From: Bacteroidota bacterium
Lineage (GTDB): Bacteria > Bacteroidota > Bacteroidia > B-17B0 > Aurantibacillaceae
NCBI GenBank assembly: GCA_029237825.1
Contig: JAQZBQ010000005.1
Coordinates: 62,001-126,000 of the forward strand
DNA: 64,000 nt
Reading direction: 5' to 3'
Shown here: one piece after another, positions 17,755-27,461 of the stretch
How positions within the stretch are numbered: the first letter of the stretch is position 1
Layout: each line of letters starts with the position of its first letter
Program-made: the position numbers and the translations under genes
The notes under the pieces: generated by a model
Told to the model about the DNA's origin: nothing
The model's database searches: none
The model's input: only the letters and a program-made list of their open reading frames with translations

Positions 17755-20700
17755 TTACTTAATCTTAGTAATTTGAACTATCGTATATACTTCCGGACCA
17801 AACCCCGATGCTACACCAAAGCCAGACCCAGAAGATGAGGATTGGCATTGATGCTGTATCTCATAAAGCTTAGAAGTTGTAATATTTAAAATACCCGAAA
17901 GTAAAGCGTTCGAATTAACATTTCCAGTGACATTGGCATAATTTGATTGTCCGATTATATCGTCTGTTCCATCTGTTAAATTTCTTAGCTTGAGTTGATT
18001 CCCCATAACGGTGTAAGCTGGGGCATCAACTTTTATAATATATATTCCAGGCTGTAACGTAAATTGATTTGAAACTAACGACACCAGAGACCCGTCTCCT
18101 TCAATTGTATTAAGTGTTCTAGTACGCCATCCTCCAGATGTAAAAGTTCCCCCACTAGTTCCTGAAGGTTTAACGTCTTTAAGAAAAACCGTTCTGGTTG
18201 CGTCCTGCCAACTTGCATTACCTGCTGCATCCGATGTTAACACTTTGCCTGGCCCCTGTGTTCCGTCTAAAATTCTGACAGAACCATTTATTTGCATTTT
18301 TGCAGTCGGCGCAGTTGTTCCAATTCCAACGTTTCCAGACGGACTAATTACCATACGTGCCGCATTGGCGTTATCGTCATGAAATTCTAAAATACCGGAG
18401 GTGTTTGCAGAAAAAATGGTATAACTTCTGCCGCCGCCGCCAGTTGCCTGCAAGTTTAATCCAGCTCCAAGGCCACCATTTTCAGAAACAGCAATACTTT
18501 GATAGTTACCACTGTTGGCCACATAAACCTGTCCGTTTGATTCAAGCCCTGTTGAAAAACGAGCATTTCCATTAACATCTAATTTAAAAGACGGTAATGC
18601 ATTTCCTACACCTAAATTGCCGTTGGCAACGATTACATTTCCAAAAGCGAAGCCAGTGGACTTGCTTTCATTAAATATGAGATCCTGACCTTTGATTACC
18701 AGATTATTTAACGTACCGCCCGCAGTAGAATAATGAGATTTAATTACAAAATCCGAAGAGCCTGAATTGGCGATTGCATCGCTTTTTTCAGCGCCTAACG
18801 TATATTGCTTCCCTACGTACCCGTCATACATGGAAAGTCTTAATCCAGCAAGTGTTCCTTGAGAACTTGAAGAGCTACTTAAATTTATGATAGCATCAGA
18901 AAAATTTCTTACATCCAGTCTATACTCCGGAGAAGAAGTACCGATACCAACAAGATCTCCAAGGTTGTTTTGTGTGATAATTCCAGATCCCTGCATCCAC
19001 GGAGAGGCACCTCCAACTAAATCCACATAACCACTACCGTTTTCTGAGACTTTAAATTTCCCTGAAACCTGGTCGAAGAAAATTCGTCCGCTACCACCAA
19101 ATGAAATTGGAGGAACTGTACCCATTCCGGTAACCATTAAAGATGAATCGGTTCTAATATTGCCACTCACATCCAACTTCTCAGTTGGGAAAGTTGTGCC
19201 AATTCCTACATGACCGTCCTGGTCAATTTGAAAACGAACAGCTGAAGCGTCTTTATCGGTTATGCGGAAACCAGTTGCAGTGTTTCCATCCTGACCCATA
19301 AACCACTCACTCAACGCAGTTTTGATTTGGTATCCCGTTTTAAAATTTCCCCCTGTGTTCTCAACGGATATTTGAAGCGGGTCCGCCATACCATAAACAT
19401 GAAGCGGCGATGTTGGCGAAACGGTTCCTATACCAACAAAATCACCCGGGTTGCTTTGAGTGATAATTCCGGTTCCTTGTATCCATGGAGACGTTCCAGC
19501 ACCGCCAATCAGGTCTACATAAGCTCCACCGTTTTCAGATACTTTGAACTTTTGGGCTGTACGGTCAAAGTAAATTTTACCCTCATTCGGTTGTGAATTA
19601 AACGGAGGAAAATTGTATGCTGCCATTGACAATGATGAATCAATTTTAGCTTTTCCTCCAACATAGAACCCAGCATTGTTCAAAGTGCCAAATTTGTTAA
19701 CACTTACTAAGCCATCCCCAGATACCGTAAAAACATTGTGGCCAACACTTCCATTATAATAATAAACATTATAACCCGAAGCAGGATCATTTGCCGCGGA
19801 AGTTACTGAATTCATCCAAAACTTTGTTGGCTCTGCAGCATTTGTAAACTTTAATCGTGCAAATGCGTCCCCTCCGGTTTGTTTTAAATGCAGATGTGAA
19901 TTGGATGTTGAAGAAGGATGATTAATTTCCATTTTATCGGTCAGTGGTCCGCCTGTACCAACTCCAACTCCGTTAGACAGCAATGTTGGATGTAAAACTC
20001 CACCGGAATTTGACCAGACAGCAAGAGAAGAAAGACTGACCGAGTTAGTCGGTGGCCCAGATGTCAAAGTTGTTCCTATTAATGACAATGGTGAAGCAAT
20101 TCCACTCACCGAAAAAGTATTTCCGGCCTGATTGACAATGATATTGGCATTACCAGCAACGACAGAAGCTGTTGGAATAGTAACAGTATTTGCGCCTGTG
20201 ATGGATAATGAATTACCAGTAACAGATAAAGATTGATTTGGTGAAGATAAAGTATAATTCGGTGCAGTTCCAGTAACATTAATCCCTGTGCTTCCTGTGA
20301 TAACAGTAGTACTCGAAGTAGGTATCGTTAATGTCTGAGACGGATAAGATCCTATTAATGATCCACCAACCACATTTAAACTTGGTGTTACTGAACTCAC
20401 AGTATAACTCGGAGCAGAACCTAATATGCTGACATTTGTTCCTGGTGTTAATGATGTTGTTGCACCTATAGGCAAAGTAACCGTGTTACCACCTGTAATG
20501 GAAAGAGAATTACTGTTTATTGTCAGTGATTGATTGGGCGACGATAACGTATAGTTAGGTGCTGTACCCGTCATAGATATTCCCGTGCCAGGTGTATAAG
20601 TATTTAAAGCAACCGTATTTCCCCCTGCTGACAACACATTGTTATTTGTTCCTGTTAAAGTGAGGCTTGTTGCATTGATCGCTGATGTACTTGTACTAAT

Positions 20701-22146
20701 ACCATTTGTTATCTGCACGACATTTCCTCCGGGAATACTGATTGAATAGGCCGGTGCACTTATGGTATAATTTGGAGCCGAACCAGTAACATTTACATTG
20801 ACTCCTGGTGTAACCGAAGTTGCTGGAGATGACGGTAAAAGCACTGTATTTCCACCAGGGCCGTTTATTGTTAAGGAATTAGAGTTTACTGTTAAGCTAG
20901 GACTTGGAAGCACAACGGAATTCCCATTGCTAATCGTTAACGAACCGCTGTTAATACTAAGGGTTGGATTTGGAACACTCACAGTAAATGTGCTTCCGGT
21001 TGTAGGTGTGACTGTTGCCATTCCTCCCCCAACAACACTAATTGTATTTGATCCGGTTCCTACAAGTGTAGCGGTGGTTACAACAGTCCCCTGAGAAAAA
21101 GTAAGCACGTTGGTACCGTTATTATAAGACAAGTTTGGTGCAGGTAAGGTTTGCCAAATTGCATTTCCGGCACCATCATTGGTCAACACATCCCCGGCAT
21201 TTGTAAACGTTCCGACTGCCAGGTGTAGTGCATTGGCATAAATTTGTGGTGATGATATGCTCGCATCAAATCTTCCTGCTCCTACAACGTGAAAAGTTGC
21301 TTGCGGCGTCGTTGTGCCAACACCCATATTACTGCCGTCAAAATAAAAATTCGTTCTGGGAAGGGTATCCCACACCAAACCATTATTATACATAAACTGA
21401 CCACTGTATGCATTTGGCAAGTTAGTACCTGCCGGCACATTCACAGTAAAGTTGGGGTAAACACCGGTAATAGTAGCACTACCTGCTCCACTTAATGAAA
21501 CTGTCTGGTCTGGTGCGACAGTTGGCGTATTAATTGTAAAGTTAGGATACGTACCGGTAACTGTTGTTGAGCCTGTAGCATTCAGTGTTATTGTTTGATC
21601 AGGTGCCGTATTGGAAATTGTGCTTCCGGATACATTGATACCAGTTCCTGCAGTATATACAGTAGCAGCAGGAATATTAATAGAATAGCTGCCACCAGCT
21701 GATGTTACCGTATTGGGGGCATTAACGGAAATAGTTGGGATGGGACTGGCGTTTCCTGACGTTTGAGCATATAGCGCAAAGGGGACACTCATAAATTGCT
21801 GTGTTCCTACGGATGAATAAGAAGTTCCTCCGCTCGGGTCCATTGACACTTCAAGATAATATGGTCCGTTCGCCCAGTTAATTCCCGTGAAAGAAGCGTT
21901 GTTAACCGAACCGATTCCGAGTGTGAACAAACCAAAAGGGTTGGTTGTTTTGTTGTGGGCTTCTGAAAAAATTACAGGTCCAGCAGCGCTTCCTTGATGC
22001 AAGTCCAATTTAATTCCAATATTCTGGTTGGCTAATAGCGAACCACTGGAATTTCGTGCAATACCTTGGTAACTAATCTCCTGAGGAGCCTGACCGTAAG
22101 TGAAGATGGAAATAGAAATCAGTAAAGTAAAAATTAAATGTTTCAT
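17755..22146 (-). CDS. Giant fibre-like surface protein with beta-strand repeats
   Basis: A 1463-residue exported protein. A signal peptide (1-18) precedes a domain typical of Bacteroidota surface proteins (about 19-130; QEISYQGIARNSSG, MSVPFALYAQTSG). Then come long Ser/Thr/Asn/Gly-rich stretches with six or so degenerate units built on NSNSLSITGGNTVTLP (about 395-685), and later several GIGT..PT..LDV.GN and GGAYVDLIGGAG motifs like those of phage tail fibres and trimeric adhesins. The C-terminus (about 1320-1463) forms a separate jelly-roll-like head. There is no type A or type B sorting domain and no S74 chaperone domain. It is the first gene of the leftward block. A role as an adhesive or structural fibre is inference. 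Confidence 0.82.
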   Translation of the reverse strand: MKHLIFTLLISISIFTYGQAPQEISYQGIARNSSGSLLANQNIGIKLDLHQGSAAGPVIFSEAHNKTTNPFGLFTLGIGSVNNASFTGINWANGPYYLEVSMDPSGGTSYSSVGTQQFMSVPFALYAQTSGNASPIPTISVNAPNTVTSAGGSYSINIPAATVYTAGTGINVSGSTISNTAPDQTITLNATGSTTVTGTYPNFTINTPTVAPDQTVSLSGAGSATITGVYPNFTVNVPAGTNLPNAYSGQFMYNNGLVWDTLPRTNFYFDGSNMGVGTTTPQATFHVVGAGRFDASISSPQIYANALHLAVGTFTNAGDVLTNDGAGNAIWQTLPAPNLSYNNGTNVLTFSQGTVVTTATLVGTGSNTISVVGGGMATVTPTTGSTFTVSVPNPTLSINSGSLTISNGNSVVLPSPSLTVNSNSLTINGPGGNTVLLPSSPATSVTPGVNVNVTGSAPNYTISAPAYSISIPGGNVVQITNGISTSTSAINATSLTLTGTNNNVLSAGGNTVALNTYTPGTGISMTGTAPNYTLSSPNQSLTINSNSLSITGGNTVTLPIGATTSLTPGTNVSILGSAPSYTVSSVTPSLNVVGGSLIGSYPSQTLTIPTSSTTVITGSTGINVTGTAPNYTLSSPNQSLSVTGNSLSITGANTVTIPTASVVAGNANIIVNQAGNTFSVSGIASPLSLIGTTLTSGPPTNSVSLSSLAVWSNSGGVLHPTLLSNGVGVGTGGPLTDKMEINHPSSTSNSHLHLKQTGGDAFARLKFTNAAEPTKFWMNSVTSAANDPASGYNVYYYNGSVGHNVFTVSGDGLVSVNKFGTLNNAGFYVGGKAKIDSSLSMAAYNFPPFNSQPNEGKIYFDRTAQKFKVSENGGAYVDLIGGAGTSPWIQGTGIITQSNPGDFVGIGTVSPTSPLHVYGMADPLQISVENTGGNFKTGYQIKTALSEWFMGQDGNTATGFRITDKDASAVRFQIDQDGHVGIGTTFPTEKLDVSGNIRTDSSLMVTGMGTVPPISFGGSGRIFFDQVSGKFKVSENGSGYVDLVGGASPWMQGSGIITQNNLGDLVGIGTSSPEYRLDVRNFSDAIINLSSSSSSQGTLAGLRLSMYDGYVGKQYTLGAEKSDAIANSGSSDFVIKSHYSTAGGTLNNLVIKGQDLIFNESKSTGFAFGNVIVANGNLGVGNALPSFKLDVNGNARFSTGLESNGQVYVANSGNYQSIAVSENGGLGAGLNLQATGGGGRSYTIFSANTSGILEFHDDNANAARMVISPSGNVGIGTTAPTAKMQINGSVRILDGTQGPGKVLTSDAAGNASWQDATRTVFLKDVKPSGTSGGTFTSGGWRTRTLNTIEGDGSLVSLVSNQFTLQPGIYIIKVDAPAYTVMGNQLKLRNLTDGTDDIIGQSNYANVTGNVNSNALLSGILNITTSKLYEIQHQCQSSSSGSGFGVASGFGPEVYTIVQITKIK
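20100..20962 (-). repeat. Degenerate 45-50-residue beta-strand repeats in the fibre-like protein
   Basis: About six units alternate a NSxSLxIxGxNTVxLP strand pair with a TPGxxxxxTGxAPNYTxSxP strand pair. The phrase APNYTLSSPNQSL recurs almost unchanged, pointing to expansion by internal duplication. The composition is almost entirely Ser, Thr, Asn, Gly and Val, as in beta-helical or trimeric fibres. Confidence 0.7.
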
Positions 22147-22320
22147 AAATTATTGAATTTAAATCAAGAAGTAAAGTTTCTCCTAAAAACGAAGAATGTT
22201 AAAATTATGCAAAATAATTCAACAGAGGCAAAGAATTAACAGTTGAATGAGGAAAATTAAATGTTAAAAACAGAAATACTATCGGTAAACAGTATTTAAT
22301 AAAAAAGATATGGTATTATT

Positions 22321-22554
22321 TTAAAGATCCCACACGCTGCGACGGCGCTGGTAGTTAATAGGCTTAAAACTCTCCTTATGTTCGAGGATAAAAGCCATCA
22401 TAAAGTAAATGATGATTGGAGAACCAAACGTAAAAAATGAAAGGTAAATAAAATACATCCGGATGTGGGTGGTTTTAATACCCAGTTTTTTTCCCCACCA
22501 TTCACATACTCCAAAGGCTTTTTGTTCAAACCAATATCTAATTCTATCAATCAT
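22321..22554 (-). CDS. PspC domain protein
   Basis: Small inner-membrane protein (77 residues) of the PspC family, related to the phage-shock envelope stress regulator. The PspC domain spans about 10-62: an amphipathic FGVCEWWGKKLGI segment, a second helix HIRMYFIYL and a transmembrane helix ending FMMAFIL. The last 15 residues are basic. No PspA or PspB gene lies nearby. It is 23 bp downstream of the DUF2851 gene, a pairing often seen in Bacteroidota, so the two are probably co-transcribed. Confidence 0.85.
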   Translation of the reverse strand: MIDRIRYWFEQKAFGVCEWWGKKLGIKTTHIRMYFIYLSFFTFGSPIIIYFMMAFILEHKESFKPINYQRRRSVWDL

Positions 22555-22577
22555 TGCTGCAAAAATACTAAAACTTC

Positions 22578-23870
22578 TTATTGCATGCTCATGTTTAATG
22601 AACTTTTGAGCAAAGACTCACCTACCTGGCAGTGAAGGCATCTTTTCTTTGAGCAAAAATTATCCAAAAGATAAATTTGAGCCTGACTCTCAAGTGCGTT
22701 TAGCGGTGGCATTCCCATAAATGAAAATTCTTTCGTCTTTTTATTTTTTTCGGCAGGAAGCTGCGATAAAAGATCCATGGCATAGTCGGCAAGTTCTTCC
22801 TTGTTGCTATGTTTTGACAGAAAGAAGAGAAAGGGCACGATTGTATTGATAATGATGGACTCTATTGCAGCATCGCCAAGTGATTTTGATACACTGATAG
22901 ATTCGTTATCAAATCTAAAATGATTGTTCCAATACTGGTTGGGTTCAACAGAAAAGAATTTACTGATTAATTGAAATCCTGGCTTCTGATCGATTAAATG
23001 ATACAGCGAAGTTTCATTTTCTAACAGGGCAGATAACTGACTCAAACGTATGGTAGGGAAATTTGCCGGGCGCGTTTTTGAAAATTTCCACTGTTCCTTT
23101 TTTATTTGCTGAAAATTATGCTTGTGCTTTAAAAAAACATATTCATTCTGTAATTGTCGAGGAAATTTATCTTCAAACAACTCGTCCAATAAACCCGCTA
23201 CGCCAAAAAGCATAGCCTGGATTTTCAAGGGCTGGTCACGGTATTTCTTAATGAGTGAGAACGGAAGAGTCTTGCCTAAAAGTTCAAATGGCTCATTGTT
23301 GATCTTAAATCCAAAATTTCTAAACAGCAATACATACAAAGTATCTTCATAGTTGTTACGCGAATAGGAAAATAAATGTTCAATATAAGAGGTCTTTTCC
23401 TCCAACCTGGTAATGGCCAACCTGTCCATCCAAGATTTCCATTTGAATCCGGCAACATTTTGAATCGACTTACCGCATGCCAGTGTTTGTTTTGAGACTT
23501 GTAGTTGATTGTATTGATCCAGTAAGGTTGAGGGGATTAAATGCCGAAGTTCAACAAGGGATACATTATTTTGCTCATTCTGAAGGATTTCCCGGTCGTT
23601 TTCATAAACCACATGTAATATGATGTTATCATAGGCTTTATCATTGTGGTGGTTATGTTTCAACCAATCTGATGTTTTTATGTGTATCTCTACATTTCCT
23701 ACCAGCAATACGTTGTTGATCCTAACTTTCGAATTAAAAAAATCAGGACCGGAGTCCTGATTATGTTCACCAATAGAAATTACCTCGATGTCTTCGCCTT
23801 TTGATCCCTTAAAGATGGATTGACGGAGCAATTTATATTTCCAAATGCTATGGAGAAGCGCTTCGTTCAT
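22578..23870 (-). CDS. DUF2851 family protein
   Basis: A 430-residue cytoplasmic protein of a conserved Bacteroidota family with no established function. Recognisable features are the N-terminal LHSIWKYKLL, the DSGPDFFNSKVRI motif near 38-50, GNVEIHIKTSDWLKH (about 58-72), and NIILHVVYEND (about 82-92). The GPDF and GNVEIH region looks like a nuclease-type core, but this is a visual impression only. A C-terminal CSKKRCLHCQVG motif carries three Cys and could bind metal. It shares its direction and tight spacing with the pspC gene. Confidence 0.85.
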   Translation of the reverse strand: MNEALLHSIWKYKLLRQSIFKGSKGEDIEVISIGEHNQDSGPDFFNSKVRINNVLLVGNVEIHIKTSDWLKHNHHNDKAYDNIILHVVYENDREILQNEQNNVSLVELRHLIPSTLLDQYNQLQVSKQTLACGKSIQNVAGFKWKSWMDRLAITRLEEKTSYIEHLFSYSRNNYEDTLYVLLFRNFGFKINNEPFELLGKTLPFSLIKKYRDQPLKIQAMLFGVAGLLDELFEDKFPRQLQNEYVFLKHKHNFQQIKKEQWKFSKTRPANFPTIRLSQLSALLENETSLYHLIDQKPGFQLISKFFSVEPNQYWNNHFRFDNESISVSKSLGDAAIESIIINTIVPFLFFLSKHSNKEELADYAMDLLSQLPAEKNKKTKEFSFMGMPPLNALESQAQIYLLDNFCSKKRCLHCQVGESLLKSSLNMSMQ

Positions 23871-23916
23871 CAGTTTACGAATCAGGAGCTATTAATTATA
23901 ATGGTGTATGTAAAAG

Positions 23917-24294
23917 TTATTTCGGTTGAGTTGCTTTAACCGAGAACACGAATTTTGTTAAGGCATCTTTTTGTGAGTCGGTTATTTTGGCTTTTTTTGC
24001 CATATCATCGATAATAGGTTGCCATTTATCTTCAGAAATCCTGTAAATGCTTTTTGCTCCATGGCACTTTGTACACACGCCCGTATAGATCGCGTGTCCC
24101 TCACTTAATTTTTCATGCGTTGCATCAGGGAACTTTACTTTAATTGCAGTAAGCTCTTCTTCGCCAGGGACAAAAATACCTGTAGTCGATTTAACCGGTG
24201 CGGATGCGGTGTCGGCAGTAGTTTTCTTTTTTGAATGGCAAGCTGCAATTACTAATATGGCTGCGGCTAATGAAGTAATCTTTAAAGTTGTCAT
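23917..24294 (-). CDS. Small c-type cytochrome-like lipoprotein
   Basis: A 125-residue exported protein with a lipoprotein signal (LVIAAC, lipobox Cys at about 19), a short Lys/Thr/Ala linker and one haem c attachment motif, CTKCH, around residue 75-79, with a possible axial Met in DDMAKK. It would be anchored in the membrane facing the periplasm and pass electrons. The partner oxidase or dehydrogenase is not in this window. A single-haem domain of this size is typical for such proteins. It lies 55 bp downstream of the sigma-54 activator gene. Confidence 0.83.
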   Translation of the reverse strand: MTTLKITSLAAAILVIAACHSKKKTTADTASAPVKSTTGIFVPGEEELTAIKVKFPDATHEKLSEGHAIYTGVCTKCHGAKSIYRISEDKWQPIIDDMAKKAKITDSQKDALTKFVFSVKATQPK

Positions 24295-24349
24295 AAAATT
24301 AAATTTGGATTAAAAATACTATATAATCTTGTTATTACTAATGCAAAGT

Positions 24350-25597
24350 TTATTCCTCAATTTTGTATTCATTAATCTTTCGATACAATGTTCTCTCACT
24401 AATTCCAAGTTCTTGCGACGCGTATTTACGTTTACCTTTATGTTTTTTCAGAGCTTTTTTAATCATATCAATTTCTTTATCCTGAAGCGATAGTGATTCT
24501 TCCACAACAATGGGTTGTGCATAAGCGCCCGGATCTTTTACAATAATGGGACTATGAACTTTATGATCATTTCCGGAAACGATAGGAAAATTAGAATCCT
24601 GGTTATAAAGCCGATCAATTACCTGTGAATCGTCAGAAGAAAGATTGCCAATAGTTCCACCGCTTACCTGAACAATATCGTGTACCACTTTTTTAAGATC
24701 ATTCAGATCTTTTTTCATATCAAATAGCACTTTATACAAAAGATCGCGTTCACTCATTTCAGCCCCTCCACTGTTCCCACTCACAGCATGCGTTAATACT
24801 GGTAAAGTGTTTGTCTGAAAATTAGGAAGGTATTGAAGAAGTGTATCTAAAGAGATATCGCGTTCTTTTTCAATGATGGAAATTTGTTCGGTTATATTTT
24901 TTAACTGACGGATATTTCCCGGCCAATAATAATTTACAAGGGCGCGTTCGGCATCGGGCGACAATTTAACGGCGGGCATTCGGTACTTGGCAGCAAAATC
25001 ACTGGCAAATTTCCTAAATAACAGGTAAATATCGTCTTTGCGTTCACGTAAGGGCGGTAAAATAATCGGAACAGTATTTAAACGGTAATACAGATCCTCC
25101 CTGAATTTTCCTTTCTCAATTGCAACAGTAAAATTTATATTGGTTGCAGCCACTACACGGACGTTCGTCTTTTGAACTTTGCTGCTCCCCACTCTGATGT
25201 ATTCTCCTGTTTCCAAAACACGGAGCAAACGAGCCTGGGTGGTAAGGGGTAGCTCGCCTACTTCATCCAAAAAAATCGTTCCGCCGTCAGCTACTTCAAA
25301 ATAACCTTTTCGTGCTTCGTGCGCGCCGGTAAAAGAGCCTTTTTCATGCCCGAACAGTTCACTGTCGATGGTTCCTTCCGGAATTGCACCACAGTTCACA
25401 GCAATATACTGCCCATGTTTGCGCGCACTATTCTGATGAATAATTTGAGGGAACACCTCTTTCCCCGTTCCGCTTTCTCCGTTAATTAATACGGTTAAAT
25501 CGGTTGGTGCTACCTGGCGAGCAATATCAATTGCCCGTTCAAGCTGGGGGTTGTTTCCTATGATCCCGAAACGTTGCTTTGTATCTTGTAAATTCAT
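24350..25597 (-). CDS. Sigma-54-dependent transcriptional activator without receiver domain
   Basis: AAA+ bacterial enhancer-binding protein that remodels sigma-54 RNA polymerase. The 415-residue protein starts almost directly with the ATPase: Walker A GESGTGKE (40-47), the sigma-54 contact loop GSFTGA (87-92, with Ser where most members have Ala), Walker B IFLDE (108-112) and arginine-finger region FREDLYYRLN. A linker (about 265-370) joins it to a Fis-type helix-turn-helix (about 375-415; GISERTLYRKINEY). There is no N-terminal receiver, GAF or PAS domain, so activity must be controlled by level, by a partner protein, or be constitutive. Its position after miaB is common in Bacteroidota. 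A candidate sigma-54 promoter elsewhere in this window is described separately. Confidence 0.93.
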   Translation of the reverse strand: MNLQDTKQRFGIIGNNPQLERAIDIARQVAPTDLTVLINGESGTGKEVFPQIIHQNSARKHGQYIAVNCGAIPEGTIDSELFGHEKGSFTGAHEARKGYFEVADGGTIFLDEVGELPLTTQARLLRVLETGEYIRVGSSKVQKTNVRVVAATNINFTVAIEKGKFREDLYYRLNTVPIILPPLRERKDDIYLLFRKFASDFAAKYRMPAVKLSPDAERALVNYYWPGNIRQLKNITEQISIIEKERDISLDTLLQYLPNFQTNTLPVLTHAVSGNSGGAEMSERDLLYKVLFDMKKDLNDLKKVVHDIVQVSGGTIGNLSSDDSQVIDRLYNQDSNFPIVSGNDHKVHSPIIVKDPGAYAQPIVVEESLSLQDKEIDMIKKALKKHKGKRKYASQELGISERTLYRKINEYKIEE

Positions 25598-25739
25598 TTT
25601 TAATAAAATAAGATTATAGTATCAGGATTAAAATGGCTTCATAAATCAACAAGATCTATTGACCTAAGCCAAATATTAAAATTTTTATAATTGTGTGCCA
25701 ATCGTAATACTTCCTTCTTTAATACTTTATAAAACTATC

Positions 25740-27164
25740 TTAAACACATTCTCCAATCAATGTCCCGCTTGTGCAGTTGGTAGCAATCACATTCACATAA
25801 TCACCCTTCTTTAAATTTCCCTTAGGAAAAACAACTACTGTATTTTGCGAATTTCTTCCACTCATCATGTCAGAAGATTTTTTAGATACATTTTCAACCA
25901 GTACCCGGTGAATTTTACCCAAGCCTTGTTTGGTACGCACTTCACTGTGTTTTCGTTGCAAATCAACTATTTCAGTTAAGCGACGGCTCTTCACATTTGC
26001 CGGCACATCGTCTTTGTACTTTCGTTCTGCAAGGGTTTTAGGGCGCTCGCTGTAGGAAAACATGTAAGCAAATTCATACTTCACTTCTTCCATGAGTGAT
26101 AACGTATCCATGTGTTGTTCTTCTGTTTCTCCACAAAAACCGGTAATGATATCGGCGGAAATTCCTGCTTCGGGCAAAATACGCCGAATAGCAGCAATCC
26201 GATCCAGGTACCATTCACGCGTGTATCCGCGGTTCATCTTTTCTAACATTTCACTATTGCCGCTTTGAACAGGTAAGTGCACGTACTTACAAATATTCTC
26301 GTATTTAGCCATCATGTGTAATACATCATCACCCATATCTTTGGGATGCGATGTTGAATAACGAACACGAAGATCAGGATGAATTTGCGCAACCATTTCT
26401 AACAATTCCGCGAAAGTTGTTGAGCCGGCTTTTTGTTCCTCTGAAAGCGTTTCTTTTTTTAATCCTCCCCCGCTCCATAAATAGGAATTAACATTCTGTC
26501 CTAATAAAGTTACTTCCCTGTAGCCTTTATCAAAAGCTTCCCGGCATTCACGCACAATCGTTTCAGGTTCACGGCTTCTTTCCCGCCCTCGTGTAAACGG
26601 GACAACACAAAAACTGCACATATTATCACATCCACGCATGATACTTACAAAAGCACTAACACCATTATGATCAAGCCTAACAGGAGAAATATCTGCATAC
26701 GTTTCTTCTTTACTTAAGATAACATTAATTGCCTGCTGGCCACCTTCAGCAACGGCAATCAAATTTGGCAAATCACGGTAAGCATCCGGACCAACCACCA
26801 TGTCAACCAGTTTTTCCTGCTCAAGGAACTGGTGTTTTAAACGCTCAGCCATGCAGCCCAAAACGCCAATCAATAAATTTTTGTTCGTTTTCTTAACCTT
26901 TTTATAATCATGCAGGCGCTGCCTAACCCTCGCTTCTGCATTTTCGCGGATAGCGCAGGTATTCACAAAAATTAAATCAGCCTCTTTATAGTTTGTGGTA
27001 GTTGAATACCCTTTATCCATTAAAATCGAGGCTACAATCTCACTATCGGCAAAATTCATCTGACATCCGTAGCTTTCCAAAAACATTTTTTTTCCCGGCT
27101 TTTGATCAGAACTAATTACTAATGCTTCTCCCTGCCTTGATTCATCTATTACTTTATTCTCCAT
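25740..27164 (-). CDS. miaB: tRNA-2-methylthio-N6-dimethylallyladenosine synthase MiaB
   Basis: Radical SAM methylthiotransferase that converts i6A37 to ms2i6A37 in tRNAs reading codons that start with U. The 474-residue protein has the N-terminal MTTase domain with three cluster ligands (Cys34 in YGCQMN, Cys70 in NTCAIREN, Cys104 in GCMAER), the radical SAM motif CDNMCSFC (Cys179, 183, 186), and a C-terminal TRAM domain (about 405-474) that binds tRNA. All six Cys are present, so it should be active. An extra 25 residues precede the usual start, but no better ATG is available. A TATCTTTG hexamer-like -7 element lies just upstream. Confidence 0.96.
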   Translation of the reverse strand: MENKVIDESRQGEALVISSDQKPGKKMFLESYGCQMNFADSEIVASILMDKGYSTTTNYKEADLIFVNTCAIRENAEARVRQRLHDYKKVKKTNKNLLIGVLGCMAERLKHQFLEQEKLVDMVVGPDAYRDLPNLIAVAEGGQQAINVILSKEETYADISPVRLDHNGVSAFVSIMRGCDNMCSFCVVPFTRGRERSREPETIVRECREAFDKGYREVTLLGQNVNSYLWSGGGLKKETLSEEQKAGSTTFAELLEMVAQIHPDLRVRYSTSHPKDMGDDVLHMMAKYENICKYVHLPVQSGNSEMLEKMNRGYTREWYLDRIAAIRRILPEAGISADIITGFCGETEEQHMDTLSLMEEVKYEFAYMFSYSERPKTLAERKYKDDVPANVKSRRLTEIVDLQRKHSEVRTKQGLGKIHRVLVENVSKKSSDMMSGRNSQNTVVVFPKGNLKKGDYVNVIATNCTSGTLIGECV

Positions 27165-27179
27165 TCTTTATTAAAAACG

Positions 27180-27187
27180 CAAAGATA
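27180..27187 (-). promoter_or_regulatory. Candidate Bacteroidota -7 promoter element for miaB
   Basis: On the minus strand this reads TATCTTTG, matching the TAnnTTTG -7 consensus of the Bacteroidota housekeeping sigma factor. No matching TTG/TTTG -33 element is found at the usual 17-23 base distance, and the spacing to the start codon is short, so the assignment is tentative. Confidence 0.3.
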
Positions 27188-27461
27188 ATGGATTGTTATG
27201 ACAATTTGACACGTTAACAAAAGTTTACGAATCAACTAGAAAATTTAATTTACCCTCGGTAACTAGCTAATATTCAACAATGTAATAATAAACCTGAACT
27301 TTAAATCTAAAAACAGCAAAATAAAAATTAGGTTTATTCAGATTAAATTTTTTTCCTTTGCAAACTTTTAAAGAATTATATATCGCCCTTTCCCTTTTAA
27401 AAAAGGTAAAATTCTGCGATTCTTGGTTCCGTAAAAGCGAACTTTTAATATACATATATAG

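Noticed and set aside
18357-18575. Small reading frames opposite the fibre, RCC1 and M43 genes
   Set aside because: They lie within genes with clear domain content, have no recognisable domains and appear because the repeats are Ser/Thr-rich and lack stops on the other strand.
17755-22146. Fibre-like protein as a prophage tail fibre
   Set aside because: It has a signal peptide and sits in a T9SS surface-protein block with no capsid, portal, tape-measure or lysis genes.
24343-24358. Possible -24/-12 site on the minus strand before the cytochrome-like lipoprotein gene
   Set aside because: The -12 TTTGCA and 12-base spacing fit, but the -24 element reads AGGAAT and lacks most conserved bases; it also overlaps the end of the activator gene.
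25695-25701. Perfect TTGGCAC (-24 element) on the minus strand upstream of the sigma-54 activator gene
   Set aside because: No TTGC-like -12 element occurs 12 bases downstream (TA stands there), so it is unlikely to be a functional sigma-54 promoter.
27267-27455. Small leftward reading frame upstream of topA
   Set aside because: It lies in the AT-rich leader of topA, has no recognisable domain and a low-complexity composition.
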